Assembly: GCF_026000115.1 (NCBI RefSeq) | Contig: NZ_AP026867.1 | Span: 4,211,716-4,275,715, forward strand | DNA from: Aureispira anguillae | GTDB lineage: Bacteria; Bacteroidota; Bacteroidia; Chitinophagales; Saprospiraceae | Length of the DNA stretch: 64,000 nt | Direction of reading: 5' to 3' | In this document: piece after piece, positions 18,808 to 26,390 of the stretch | Numbering within the stretch: position 1 is the first letter of the stretch | Layout: each line of letters begins with the position of its first letter | Notes under the pieces: model-generated | What the model was told of the DNA's origin: nothing | The model's database searches: none | What the model saw: only the letters and a program-made list of their open reading frames with translations | Made by a program: the position numbers and the translations under genes

Positions 18808-19251
18808 CTATCCCTCCAAATATTTTTCGAGCAGCTCAATCGTCTTTTGCTTGGTTGCACTCAGCTCTTGTTGTAAACTAATAATCAATTCATCCTTTTT
18901 CTGTAAGTCCAATAAATGTTGGTTCTGGCTGCGTTCCAATTCGTTTTTGTATTCCTTGACCCTATCCTGAATCATATCCTTAATTCTAGGATCAGCCTCA
19001 ACCTCTATTACATTTTTTATCATAACACCTGTACCTGTTAGCAACCAATGATAGTTTACTTTATCAGGATAATGAGTAGCAATTTTTGCTACTAAATTTA
19101 AGTTAGGTATTGTTTTTCGTCTATAAATATTGGATATATTCTGACTATTAACTCCTAAGCCTCTGGCAAATTTACTTACGTTTTTATCACAGCCTAGATA
19201 ATTTAGAACTGTAATTAGTCGACTATGTAGCTTTATATCTCCTTCCTTCAT
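18808..19251 (-). CDS. HTH repressor-like protein with coiled-coil tail, array copy 1
   Basis: A 147-residue protein. The N-terminal HTH (KFARGLGVNSQNISNIYRRKTIPNL) is followed by the VNYHWLLTGTGVM linker, a pattern common in phage and conjugative-element CI-type repressors of Bacteroidota. The S24 peptidase/dimerisation domain is absent, replaced by a charged coiled coil (residues of about 95-147, ending KTIELLEKYLEG). ATG at 19251 is used; a TTG lies directly before it. It is the first of three tandem paralogues, and its upstream region is also duplicated (see 19323-19463). The role is probably autorepression from the operator-like dyad at 19325-19340. Confidence 0.8.
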   Translation of the reverse strand: MKEGDIKLHSRLITVLNYLGCDKNVSKFARGLGVNSQNISNIYRRKTIPNLNLVAKIATHYPDKVNYHWLLTGTGVMIKNVIEVEADPRIKDMIQDRVKEYKNELERSQNQHLLDLQKKDELIISLQQELSATKQKTIELLEKYLEG

Positions 19252-19324
19252 CAAACCAAAAATTGTTGTTTTCTTTTATGAATGCTTGTACTTTTTTCAA
19301 ATCAATTATCTGTTCCAATTAAAC

Positions 19325-19340
19325 TGTAAACAACTCTACA
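19325..19340. promoter_or_regulatory. Operator-like dyad, array copy 1
   Basis: TGTAAACAACTCTACA has TGTA/TACA ends and is repeated exactly at 20069-20084, although surrounding bases have diverged. It lies between the putative -7 element at 19361-19368 and the HTH start, the right place for autoregulation. Operator function is inference. Confidence 0.5.
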
Positions 19341-19360
19341 TCAATATAAAATAATAGAAA

Positions 19361-19368
19361 CAAATGTA
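19361..19368 (-). promoter_or_regulatory. Candidate -7 promoter element for array copy 1
   Basis: The minus strand reads TACATTTG, matching the Bacteroidota -7 consensus TAnnTTTG about 110 nt upstream of the HTH start. The same element sits at 20105-20112 upstream of copy 2. No clear -33 element was found. Confidence 0.45.
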
Positions 19369-19373
19369 AATAT

Positions 19374-19463
19374 ATGAAAAAAAGTAGTAGTGCAGGTATA
19401 GACGAACACAAAAAGCTAAAGGCTAAATCTGTTCTCTCTAATTTAACAGAATCATATTTGTAA
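19374..19463 (+). pseudogene. 29-codon remnant of the divergent partner gene, copy 1
   Basis: A short ORF (start MKKSSSAGIDEHKKLKAKSV) sits immediately after the shared promoter block, divergent from the HTH gene. Its start context (AAATGTAAATATATGAAAAAAA) and its MKK...KKLKAK residues match the beginning of the intact 75-residue gene at 20997-21224, after which it stops. It may be a decayed partner gene or a leader peptide. Confidence 0.4.
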
Positions 19464-19549
19464 AAGGGAGTTAAAAAAAGGACAAACTGAGCGCTAACCC
19501 AGTATAAAATCTAGATGGCATTAGACCTTGAATTGCTGTAAATTTGTAG

Positions 19550-19993
19550 TTATTGCTCTAACTGTTTTTCTAAAAGGTCGATGGTCTTTTGTTTAGTAGC
19601 ACTTAGCTCTTGCTGTAAACGAATGATTTGTTCGTCCTTTTTTTGCAAGTTTAATAAATACAAATTTTGGTTGCACTCTATTTCGCTTTTGTACTTTTCG
19701 ATGCGGTCATGGATAATATCTTTAGCTCTAGATTTTACATCAACCTCTACCACATCTTTTATCATCGCACCTGTACCCGTTAGCAACCAATGATAGTTTA
19801 CTTTATCAGGATAATGAGTGGCAATTTTTTCCATCAACTTTAGATTAGGAATTGTTTTTCGCTTATATATATTTGATATATTCTGATTATTAACTCCTAA
19901 GCCTCTCGCAAATTTGCTTATATTTTTATCGCACTCTAGATAATTTAGTACTGCAATTAGTCGCTTATGTAGCTTTACATCTGCTTCCTTCAT
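19550..19993 (-). CDS. HTH repressor-like protein with coiled-coil tail, array copy 2
   Basis: A 147-residue paralogue, very close to copy 1 throughout: KFARGLGVNNQNISNIYKRK, HWLLTGTGAM, and the coiled-coil end QQELSATKQKTIDLLEKQ. The HTH and linker are nearly identical between the copies, while the region of about residues 80-120 is more diverged. The start is ATG 19993, again preceded by TTG. Promoter and dyad are duplicated with the gene (20069-20112). It is likely a recent tandem duplication giving repressors that could heterodimerise or share operators. Confidence 0.8.
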   Translation of the reverse strand: MKEADVKLHKRLIAVLNYLECDKNISKFARGLGVNNQNISNIYKRKTIPNLKLMEKIATHYPDKVNYHWLLTGTGAMIKDVVEVDVKSRAKDIIHDRIEKYKSEIECNQNLYLLNLQKKDEQIIRLQQELSATKQKTIDLLEKQLEQ

Positions 19994-20068
19994 CAAATCA
20001 AAATTGTTGTTTTCTTGTGTTAATTCTTATGCTTTTTTCAAAAATTCAATCAATTGTTTCAATTAAAC

Positions 20069-20084
20069 TGTAAACAACTCTACA
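20069..20084. promoter_or_regulatory. Operator-like dyad, array copy 2
   Basis: An exact second copy of the TGTAAACAACTCTACA dyad, at the same spacing from the -7-like element (20105-20112, minus strand) and the HTH start as in copy 1. Confidence 0.5.
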
Positions 20085-20104
20085 TCAATAGAGAACAATA
20101 GAAA

Positions 20105-20112
20105 CAAATGTA
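20105..20112 (-). promoter_or_regulatory. Candidate -7 promoter element for array copy 2
   Basis: The minus strand reads TACATTTG, matching TAnnTTTG, in the same context as copy 1. Confidence 0.45.
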
Positions 20113-20117
20113 AATAT

Positions 20118-20252
20118 ATGAAAAAAATGCAGTAGTGAAGCGAATAGACCAGCATAAAAAGATAAAAGCTAAATCTGTTGCGACAAATTTAGCAGTGCTA
20201 GGTTACTTGATGTTTTGTAAGGGAGTAAAGAAGTTGCCTCTAAAATAGATTA
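20118..20252 (+). pseudogene. Frameshifted remnant of the divergent partner gene, copy 2
   Basis: The ATG at 20118 is followed by a stop after five codons. A two-base length difference relative to copy 1 shifts the frame, after which IDQHKKIKAKSVATNL continues in another frame, aligned with IDEHKKLKAKSVLSNL of copy 1. This looks like a decayed gene rather than a functional one. The 3' limit is uncertain. Confidence 0.4.
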
Positions 20253-20660
20253 CTGTTTTAGATTTTTTTCTAAGAGATCAATGGCTTTTTGTTGTGCTTT
20301 ACTTAAGTCACTTTGTAGGGCTATGATGAGTTGATTTTTTTCCTTCAACTCCGTTAAGTAAGCTATTTCCAATTCATTAGTACGATTATAATCGCTGCCG
20401 TCCTTTTCTATTCCAACTGTATTATCCAACATTTTCCCCATTCCTGTTAATAACCAATGGTAATTAACTTGATTGGGATATTGAGTCGCAATTTTTGAAA
20501 TTAAGTTCAATTTAGGGATCGTATTATTATTGTAAATATTAGATATATTTTGGCTATTAACCCCCAATCCCTTGGCAAATTTCCTTTTATTTTTATCACA
20601 ATCTAAATAATTCAAGACCGCAATTAATCGACGATGTAATTTAATATCTGCTTCTTTCAT
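20250..20660 (-). CDS. HTH repressor-like protein with coiled-coil tail, array copy 3
   Basis: A 136-residue, more diverged paralogue of the two preceding genes. It keeps KFAKGLGVNSQNISNIY and VNYHWLLTGMGKM and a shorter coiled-coil tail ending QQKAIDLLEKNLKQ. The recognition segment differs (IYNNNTIPKL against IYRRKTIPNL), so it may bind a different operator. Its upstream region does not carry the dyad of copies 1 and 2 but has a near-palindrome at 20684-20699. ATG 20660 is the start. It faces the intact divergent HTH gene at 20997, as in a CI/Cro pair. Confidence 0.8.
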   Translation of the reverse strand: MKEADIKLHRRLIAVLNYLDCDKNKRKFAKGLGVNSQNISNIYNNNTIPKLNLISKIATQYPNQVNYHWLLTGMGKMLDNTVGIEKDGSDYNRTNELEIAYLTELKEKNQLIIALQSDLSKAQQKAIDLLEKNLKQ

Positions 20661-20996
20661 TGAAATTTAAAATGTTAATATTTTGTTAAAATTTTTACAT
20701 TAATTTCAAAACATTAATCTTTATTTGTATTTTTAAATATATAAATACGATCCTCACTTAATTGGCAATCTTTAATTTATAAATATTTCAAATATGGTTA
20801 AGTAAATGATGGCTATTGCTCTTTTGTTACAGAAAGAGCAACGACTAGGGTTATTTTGTTTTTGTAGTATTCAGAGTACCCACACTATTTACAGCATATA
20901 AACAATTGGTTTTGTTTATTTAATGCCTTTTGTTCTTATTGATAAATTGAGCATGATTGCCACTTAATGTCCTATAATAGACAGAAATGTAAATCT
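20661..20996. other. Divergent regulatory region of array copy 3
   Basis: About 335 bp between the divergent HTH genes. It holds the near-palindrome TGTTAAAATTTTTACA (20684-20699) and a 9-bp hairpin (TTGCTCTTT against AAAGAGCAA) at 20816-20841. A block just before 20997 resembles the sequence next to the remnants of copies 1 and 2. No ORF was credible. Confidence 0.55.
20684..20699. promoter_or_regulatory. Operator-like near-palindrome, array copy 3
   Basis: TGTTAAAATTTTTACA is a near-perfect dyad 24 bp upstream of the copy 3 start. It keeps the TGT/ACA ends of the dyads in copies 1 and 2 with a different centre, consistent with the changed recognition helix. This is inference. Confidence 0.4.
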
Positions 20997-21224
20997 ATGA
21001 AAAAAACAGAAGTGAAGCTAACCAAGGAGCAGAAAAAATTAAAAGCAAAGTTAGAGTATGGAGACATCGGAAACCTTTGCCGTGTATTAGAAGTGTCTAG
21101 AATGACGTTTTGGAAAACCCTTAATGGAAGGCGAAAGTCTCCATATATTTGGGATGCTATACGACGCCTAACAGAGCAACGAGATGCTAAAAGGGCTCGT
21201 AACATAACTCATTTAACTCCATAA
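20997..21224 (+). CDS. Small Cro-like HTH protein, divergent partner of the array
   Basis: A 75-residue basic protein. A lysine-rich N-terminus (KLTKEQKKLKAKLEYG) leads into a HTH-like helix pair (IGNLCRVLEVSRMTFWKTLNG) and a basic tail. Its size and divergent orientation recall Cro opposite CI. ATG 20997 is chosen over the in-frame ATG at 20967 because the sequence around 20997 matches that around the remnant starts at 19374 and 20118. Family membership beyond HTH is not recognised. Confidence 0.65.
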   Translation: MKKTEVKLTKEQKKLKAKLEYGDIGNLCRVLEVSRMTFWKTLNGRRKSPYIWDAIRRLTEQRDAKRARNITHLTP

Positions 21225-21631
21225 TTATCAACATACTGTATCCGTCCTATCGTCGATCCTCTTTCACGAATTTAACTATATTTATCATCTATATAGCTGC
21301 TAATTTAGTTAAATAATAGCTTGTGTTTTAGCAAAATTTCAATGTTTTGTCCCACCATTTTTAGCTGCACAATCTATTGACTAAAGCGTCTCTAAAATTA
21401 TATTTTAGAGCGCTTTAGTTATTGTGTCATTAGAGGCTCTAATTATACGCTACTGAGATACGGTCTTGCTATTGTTCTAAAAGCACCTCGTATATACTAA
21501 GGTTCTAACTAAAACTACTTTCTCAAATACCAATGAGAGAACCTCCCCCACACGCCATAAAATAGGGTAAGCCAAACCAATGACCTACCCTGTACTCTAT
21601 TTTTGAAAAACATCAAAAAGTACTAAATACA
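21225..21631. other. Intergenic region between Cro-like and LRR genes
   Basis: About 405 bp between convergent genes. It contains the strong hairpin at 21380-21419 and a weaker stem near 21565-21590 that could end the LRR transcript. No gene was seen. Confidence 0.6.
21380..21419. terminator. 18-bp hairpin between convergent genes
   Basis: Stem ACTAAAGCG plus CTCTAAAAT paired to the complementary arm, with a single bulged T and a 3-nt loop. It has no T-run. It could be a bidirectional terminator or an extragenic palindrome. Confidence 0.55.
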
Positions 21632-23161
21632 CTATTCTTTGATAATTGTTAAGCTTGACGTTCCTACTTGAGTTTGTACAGTTATACCATAAACACCTGT
21701 TGTTAGCGTCTTCAGATTTAAAGTCAATTCTTTGGCATTGGTGTATTTCTGTACCCAAACAGTTGTTCCTGTGGCATTGGTAACCTTTATTATTACTTCC
21801 TCATATATTTTATCCAAATTAAGGTTTAAATTTTCTGTAGTTGGATTAGGAAACGCTTCCATTACTGGAGCAGCCGATGAAAGTCTATCCACACTATTAA
21901 AAACAGGGCAATTGGTACTAAAAGATGCCGTAGCATCTACAAAAGACGACCAATTGGCTGTAGCATAAGAAACATCATCCACTTCAATACAAGTTAAATT
22001 AGGATTAAAGAGTGAAATCATCCCCGCAAAAGCCGTATTGTTTCCATTCGCTACATTCAAATAAGCCAAGGCATTCCCCGCACAAAGCAAATACATCAAA
22101 TTGGCATTGCCGCTTACATCTAAAGATACAATTTGGTTCATTGGGCAAATTAATAACTCTAGGGCGGTATTGGTTGTCAAGTCTAATGAAGTGAGTTGAT
22201 TGTCGCTACAATTAATAGAACTAATCCAAGTATGGTTGGCTACATCCAAATTACTTAGTTGATTGCCTGCACAACTCAAAAAGGTAAGGCTATCGATTGC
22301 GCTTAAATCCAAACTTGCTAGTGAGTTGGTATCACAATTAACAGACAATAAATTGGTATTCGTACTTAGGTTTAAACTGCTTAATTGGTTATGATTACAG
22401 ACTAATGCCCCCAGATCAAGATTATTGCTGATGTCTAGGCTTGCAATTTGGTTATTAGGACAAGATAGGGTTATCAATAAACTATGCGTACTCACATCTA
22501 GACTTGACAATTGATTGTTGGCACAGTATAAAGTATGCAAAACCGTATTAGCAATGTTTAAGGTAGTCAATTGATTATTTTCGCAATAAATTACCTGTAA
22601 ATTTGAATTGTTGCTGGCGTCTAGGGCGGTTAGTTGGTTATTGCTACAATTAATTTCATTAAAACCTATAGTATTGTGGGGCAAATCCAATGTTGTCAAT
22701 AAATTGTCGCTGCATCTTACAGCGGTCAAACCATGACAAGCACTTACATCCAAAGAAGTCAATTGGTTTTCACGGCAGGTCACATAATTAAGAGCTGTTA
22801 AGCCCGTAATATTCAGCGTAGTCAACTGATTTTTAGAACAATCTAGATTCTGCAAGAGGGTATTGTGCGTCAAATCTAGTGTTGTCAACTGATTTCTATT
22901 GCAATTTAAGGAAGTAATTGAATCAAAAGCCTCTATTCCTGTAAGGTCAGCAATATTTTTTGAATTGGTAAATGTGGACCCCACATCAATTCCTCCTTGA
23001 TAATGCTTCGCTTCTGCACTATCAATTTCGGCATCTCCATTGGTATTAATGGCATTGTTGGCAATCAACTCTGCTTTGAAATTGGCATCGGGAATATGAA
23101 TGTATTGCGCCTGTGTTTGGGTGTAGTAGAAGGTCGCTAATAATAGTATTAATGTTCTCAT
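21632..23161 (-). CDS. Leucine-rich-repeat T9SS cargo protein
   Basis: A 509-residue secreted protein with a signal peptide ending TQTQAQ. A cap resembling other Bacteroidota LRR proteins (IHIPDANFKAELIAN) precedes about 15 repeats of roughly 21-22 residues built on L-x-x-L-x-C-x-x-N-Q-L-x-x-L-D. A type A T9SS sorting domain follows (EAFPNPTTENLNLNL to the end TSSLTIIKE). The Cys and Asn positions stack as ladders in LRR folds. It is predicted to sit on the cell surface after T9SS export and act as an adhesin or protein binder. The ligand is unknown. Confidence 0.88.
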   Translation of the reverse strand: MRTLILLLATFYYTQTQAQYIHIPDANFKAELIANNAINTNGDAEIDSAEAKHYQGGIDVGSTFTNSKNIADLTGIEAFDSITSLNCNRNQLTTLDLTHNTLLQNLDCSKNQLTTLNITGLTALNYVTCRENQLTSLDVSACHGLTAVRCSDNLLTTLDLPHNTIGFNEINCSNNQLTALDASNNSNLQVIYCENNQLTTLNIANTVLHTLYCANNQLSSLDVSTHSLLITLSCPNNQIASLDISNNLDLGALVCNHNQLSSLNLSTNTNLLSVNCDTNSLASLDLSAIDSLTFLSCAGNQLSNLDVANHTWISSINCSDNQLTSLDLTTNTALELLICPMNQIVSLDVSGNANLMYLLCAGNALAYLNVANGNNTAFAGMISLFNPNLTCIEVDDVSYATANWSSFVDATASFSTNCPVFNSVDRLSSAAPVMEAFPNPTTENLNLNLDKIYEEVIIKVTNATGTTVWVQKYTNAKELTLNLKTLTTGVYGITVQTQVGTSSLTIIKE

Positions 23162-23359
23162 TTTCTATCTTTTAGAGTTTATAAAATCATACGCATCAAT
23201 AAGTCGTATCAACTCCAAAGATAAGGGAGAAAAATGATCTTTTTAGGTAAAAAAAAATGAATCGACCAACAATCTAACGAATGAAGCCAATCAAGCTATG
23301 AAGGTATCATTTTAGCTAACGTTTGACCTATTTTTATTTAGCTAATATTAGTCATTATC

Positions 23360-23395
23360 AAAAAAAAAGTGCCATTCTCTGAGAGAACAGCACTT
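23360..23395 (-). terminator. Terminator after the acyl-CoA dehydrogenase
   Basis: Stem AAGTGC/GCACTT with an inner TTCTC/GAGAA stem, followed on the minus strand by a run of T. It lies 36 bp after the stop. Confidence 0.85.
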
Positions 23396-23430
23396 AATTA
23401 TTATCGTGTTATTAGTTCTAAAACAATAGA

Positions 23431-24612
23431 CTAATGAACTTTTTGCAAATTGGTAACAGGAACATACAATTGTCCTTTCTCATTGCATCTGCCAATAACA
23501 ATGCGTTGCACCTCAGAAGTTCCTTCGTAAATTTGAGTAATCTTAGCATCTCTCATCAAACGCTCTACATGATATTCTTTTACAAAACCATATCCGCCAT
23601 GTACTTGTACCGCCTCAACAGTGGTACGCATAGCAACTTCAGAAGCGTATAATTTAGCTTGAGATCCTGCCAAATCATAGTCCATGTGTTGGTCTTTTAA
23701 CCAAGCAGAACGATATACCAACATCTTGGCAGCTTCAATTTCAGTAGCCATAGTAGCCAATTTAAAGCTAACCCCTTGATGCTTGATAATTGGTTTACCA
23801 AAGGCCTTACGCTCTTTAGCATAAGCAGAAGCCAATTCGTAAGCACCACCAGCAATACCCAAAGCTTGTGCAGCAATTCCAATACGACCACCTGACAAGG
23901 TTTTCATAGCAAATTTGAACCCAAAACCATCCTCTCCAATACGATTCTTCTTAGGTACTTTTACATCATTGTACATAATTGTGTGTGTATCCGATGAACG
24001 AATGCCTAATTTATCTTCTTTGGCACCAATCACAACACCTTCCCAATCGGTTTCTACAATAAATGCATTAATACCTCTATGGCCTTTCTCTACATCTGTT
24101 TGAGCAATAACCAAATGTACGCTTGACGTTCCACCATTGGTAATCCAGTTTTTGGTACCATTCAAAATATAATGGTCGCCCATATCAATTGCTGTTGTAC
24201 GCTGAGAGGTAGCATCAGAGCCTGCTTCTGGTTCAGACAAACAAAAAGCACCAATCCATTCGCCAGTAGCTAATTTAGTTAGGTATTTTTGTTTTTGCTC
24301 CTCAGAACCATACTCTTCTAATCCCCAACATACCAATGAGTTATTAACAGACATACATACAGAACAAGAGTTATCTACCTTAGAAATCTCCTCCATTGCC
24401 AATACATAAGAAAGTGCGTCCATTCCTCCTCCCCCATACTTAGGGTCAACCATCATACCTAAAAACCCAAGCTCTCCCATTTTTTTGAGTTGCTCAGTAG
24501 CATGTATCATTTTAGAATCACGCTCAATAACGCCTGGTAATAATTCTTGTTGTGCAAAATCACGAGCAGCTTCTTTTACCGCTAAATGCTCTTCGGTCAG
24601 TTCAAAATTCAT
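23431..24612 (-). CDS. Acyl-CoA dehydrogenase
   Basis: A 393-residue enzyme of normal family length. Motifs are FCLSEPEAGSDA (FAD/substrate contact), KNWITNGG, and the C-terminal IYEGTSEVQR that carries the catalytic base Glu near residue 360 in short/medium-chain members. It catalyses FAD-dependent alpha-beta desaturation of acyl-CoA, passing electrons to ETF. It is most like the butyryl/short-chain group of Bacteroidota. It is transcribed alone; the minus strand carries TATCTTTG at 24681-24688, 69 nt upstream of the start. Confidence 0.93.
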   Translation of the reverse strand: MNFELTEEHLAVKEAARDFAQQELLPGVIERDSKMIHATEQLKKMGELGFLGMMVDPKYGGGGMDALSYVLAMEEISKVDNSCSVCMSVNNSLVCWGLEEYGSEEQKQKYLTKLATGEWIGAFCLSEPEAGSDATSQRTTAIDMGDHYILNGTKNWITNGGTSSVHLVIAQTDVEKGHRGINAFIVETDWEGVVIGAKEDKLGIRSSDTHTIMYNDVKVPKKNRIGEDGFGFKFAMKTLSGGRIGIAAQALGIAGGAYELASAYAKERKAFGKPIIKHQGVSFKLATMATEIEAAKMLVYRSAWLKDQHMDYDLAGSQAKLYASEVAMRTTVEAVQVHGGYGFVKEYHVERLMRDAKITQIYEGTSEVQRIVIGRCNEKGQLYVPVTNLQKVH

Positions 24613-24680
24613 AAACCTTGTGTTCTATATCGTATAGCTCCTAATTGGCTATTACTGGTTAGTAAAAAGGATTTGCCCTG

Positions 24681-24688
24681 CAAAGATA
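24681..24688 (-). promoter_or_regulatory. Candidate -7 promoter element of the acyl-CoA dehydrogenase gene
   Basis: The minus strand reads TATCTTTG, an exact and favoured form of TAnnTTTG. No clear -33 element was seen. Confidence 0.5.
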
Positions 24689-24783
24689 AAATTTTAATTA
24701 AATTTTTAGTCGGAAATTCAGCAATTTTAAACGCTGAAAAGCACACATAGATAAATTTAAAGAAAACTTAAAGGGCAATGTAT

Positions 24784-25845
24784 TTAGTTTCTTTTTCTGA
24801 GTTTTAATAAAGTATGATAGGAATCTCCAATCAATTCAAACGTATCAACCACTTCAAAACCAGTATCTACGGACATTTTTTTCATTTCTTCAGAATGATA
24901 CATCTTACTATTTCCATTGGCAATGCAAGTAAAATAAAGAGAAGTTCCTACCAAGCAGAACTCACTAGCAGGGAATCGTTGATTGTCCCAAAAAGGCTCT
25001 AAAATATAGACAAAAGCCTGGTCGTCAACTGCTTCATATACTCGTTGCAAGATAGATAAAATTTCATCTGAGCCAAAGCAGTCCAAAAACTGACTCATCC
25101 AAACCGTATCTGCTCCTTTAGGAATCGCTTGTTGATCGTCTAATAAATCAATTTCAAAATAACTGACCCTATCGCTATATGTTTCTTTGGCTATATTTTC
25201 TTTGGCAACATTCAACTGCCCAGGCAAGTCGAGCATTTTAACCTTTACTTCGCTGTTGTATTCACAACACGCTTTTGCCCATTTTCCAGTATTACCACCA
25301 ATATCAAACAAGGTTTTAACAGGTTCTTTAAACACCAACTCCAAAGCATGTGGGAACGCATCGTCTGAATAAAAATGATCAAATTCAAACCAAGATTTTT
25401 TTACCTGCTCAGGCAATTGAGACAACCCTTCATAAACCGTTGGCCAATCCCCAAAAACTTTTAGCCCCTCAGGTTTCCCTGTAACAATTGACTCCTTTAG
25501 ATTCGTTAGCCCTTCATAACAAACATCCTTCGCAAAATTCATATTCACCTCTGTCATTCTATCCGAACGAATAAAACGCCCTACTGTAGTTACTAAGTAT
25601 TTGCCTTCTTCTGTTTGTTCTACCAAATCAATACAAGACCCCGCTTCTAATAAAACCTTGACCCCATATTCTGATAATTTTGTTTGCTCAATGATTTCTT
25701 CCAAAAAAAGCCCTGTTCTTGACCTAGCAATGACATCTAGTATACCCAACTCTTTGAGTGAGACAGCAGCATGAAAGTAAATAGGTGCAAATGCAATTTT
25801 CTGTGCTTCATACTTTGCTTCCAAAGCAGACATTCGTTTAGACAT
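24784..25845 (-). CDS. SAM-dependent O-methyltransferase-like protein
   Basis: A 353-residue protein from ATG 25845. An N-terminal winged-helix/dimerisation region (residues of about 10-100) precedes a Rossmann methyltransferase domain with SAM motif I LFDIGGNTGKWA near residue 190. Acidic residues follow at VKMLDLPGQ, and a TVWMSQFLDCF motif IV-like segment comes later. The architecture matches plant and bacterial small-molecule O-methyltransferases of the hydroxyneurosporene/COMT type. The substrate is unknown and no biosynthetic neighbours are present. A TTG start at 25884 would add 13 poorly supported residues. Confidence 0.82.
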   Translation of the reverse strand: MSKRMSALEAKYEAQKIAFAPIYFHAAVSLKELGILDVIARSRTGLFLEEIIEQTKLSEYGVKVLLEAGSCIDLVEQTEEGKYLVTTVGRFIRSDRMTEVNMNFAKDVCYEGLTNLKESIVTGKPEGLKVFGDWPTVYEGLSQLPEQVKKSWFEFDHFYSDDAFPHALELVFKEPVKTLFDIGGNTGKWAKACCEYNSEVKVKMLDLPGQLNVAKENIAKETYSDRVSYFEIDLLDDQQAIPKGADTVWMSQFLDCFGSDEILSILQRVYEAVDDQAFVYILEPFWDNQRFPASEFCLVGTSLYFTCIANGNSKMYHSEEMKKMSVDTGFEVVDTFELIGDSYHTLLKLRKRN

Positions 25846-26390
25846 ATATTTATATTTTAAGTTTCTTGATTTATATCGGTGCAATAATGTCCAATAACAA
25901 CCTAGTTTATTATTTATTTGAGGGTAGCGATAATCAACTGTTAACTAATATGTAGTAAGTCATTCTCTTTTTAAGTATAAACACACAACATATTACTCAA
26001 AATCACTAAAGATTTAAGCTCCTCCTCCCTCTTAAACTCCAATTATAAAAACATGACACCTTAAGTAACGCAGCAAAACTAATAATTATAAATTTAAGCC
26101 ATTCTGCTTTGTTACATATCTCAAAAAACGATTTAAGAATAGCCAACAAAGGTAAATAACTATTACGGATCTTAGTTATAATGAGGCTCTTTTAAGAAAA
26201 AAAATCGTCTACTCAGAAATTTATATAGATCAAATCCTTTTATTTATCCCTGTTTAGGTATTCTATAGGAACAATTCTTTAACTATTTTCTTAAAAGATC
26301 AATTCCTTACCAATCATTTATGGCAACCTTTTTGAGCAATGTTTTGCAATAAAACATGCGATCACTATTTCTTAATACTACATAACAACT
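25846..26390. other. Long divergent intergenic region
   Basis: About 545 bp between the methyltransferase and the large CHU_C protein genes. It is very AT-rich and presumably holds both promoters. No ORF, repeat or strong hairpin was recognised. Confidence 0.55.

Noticed and set aside
18808-21224. Prophage or integrative element explanation for the repressor array
   Set aside because: No integrase, recombinase, portal, capsid, relaxase or flanking attachment repeats are visible in this window, so a mobile element cannot be claimed.
22080-22900. Regularly spaced similar segments that could suggest a CRISPR-like array
   Set aside because: The repeats are in-frame codons of leucine-rich repeats with a 63-66 bp period and varying sequence; there are no spacers or cas genes.
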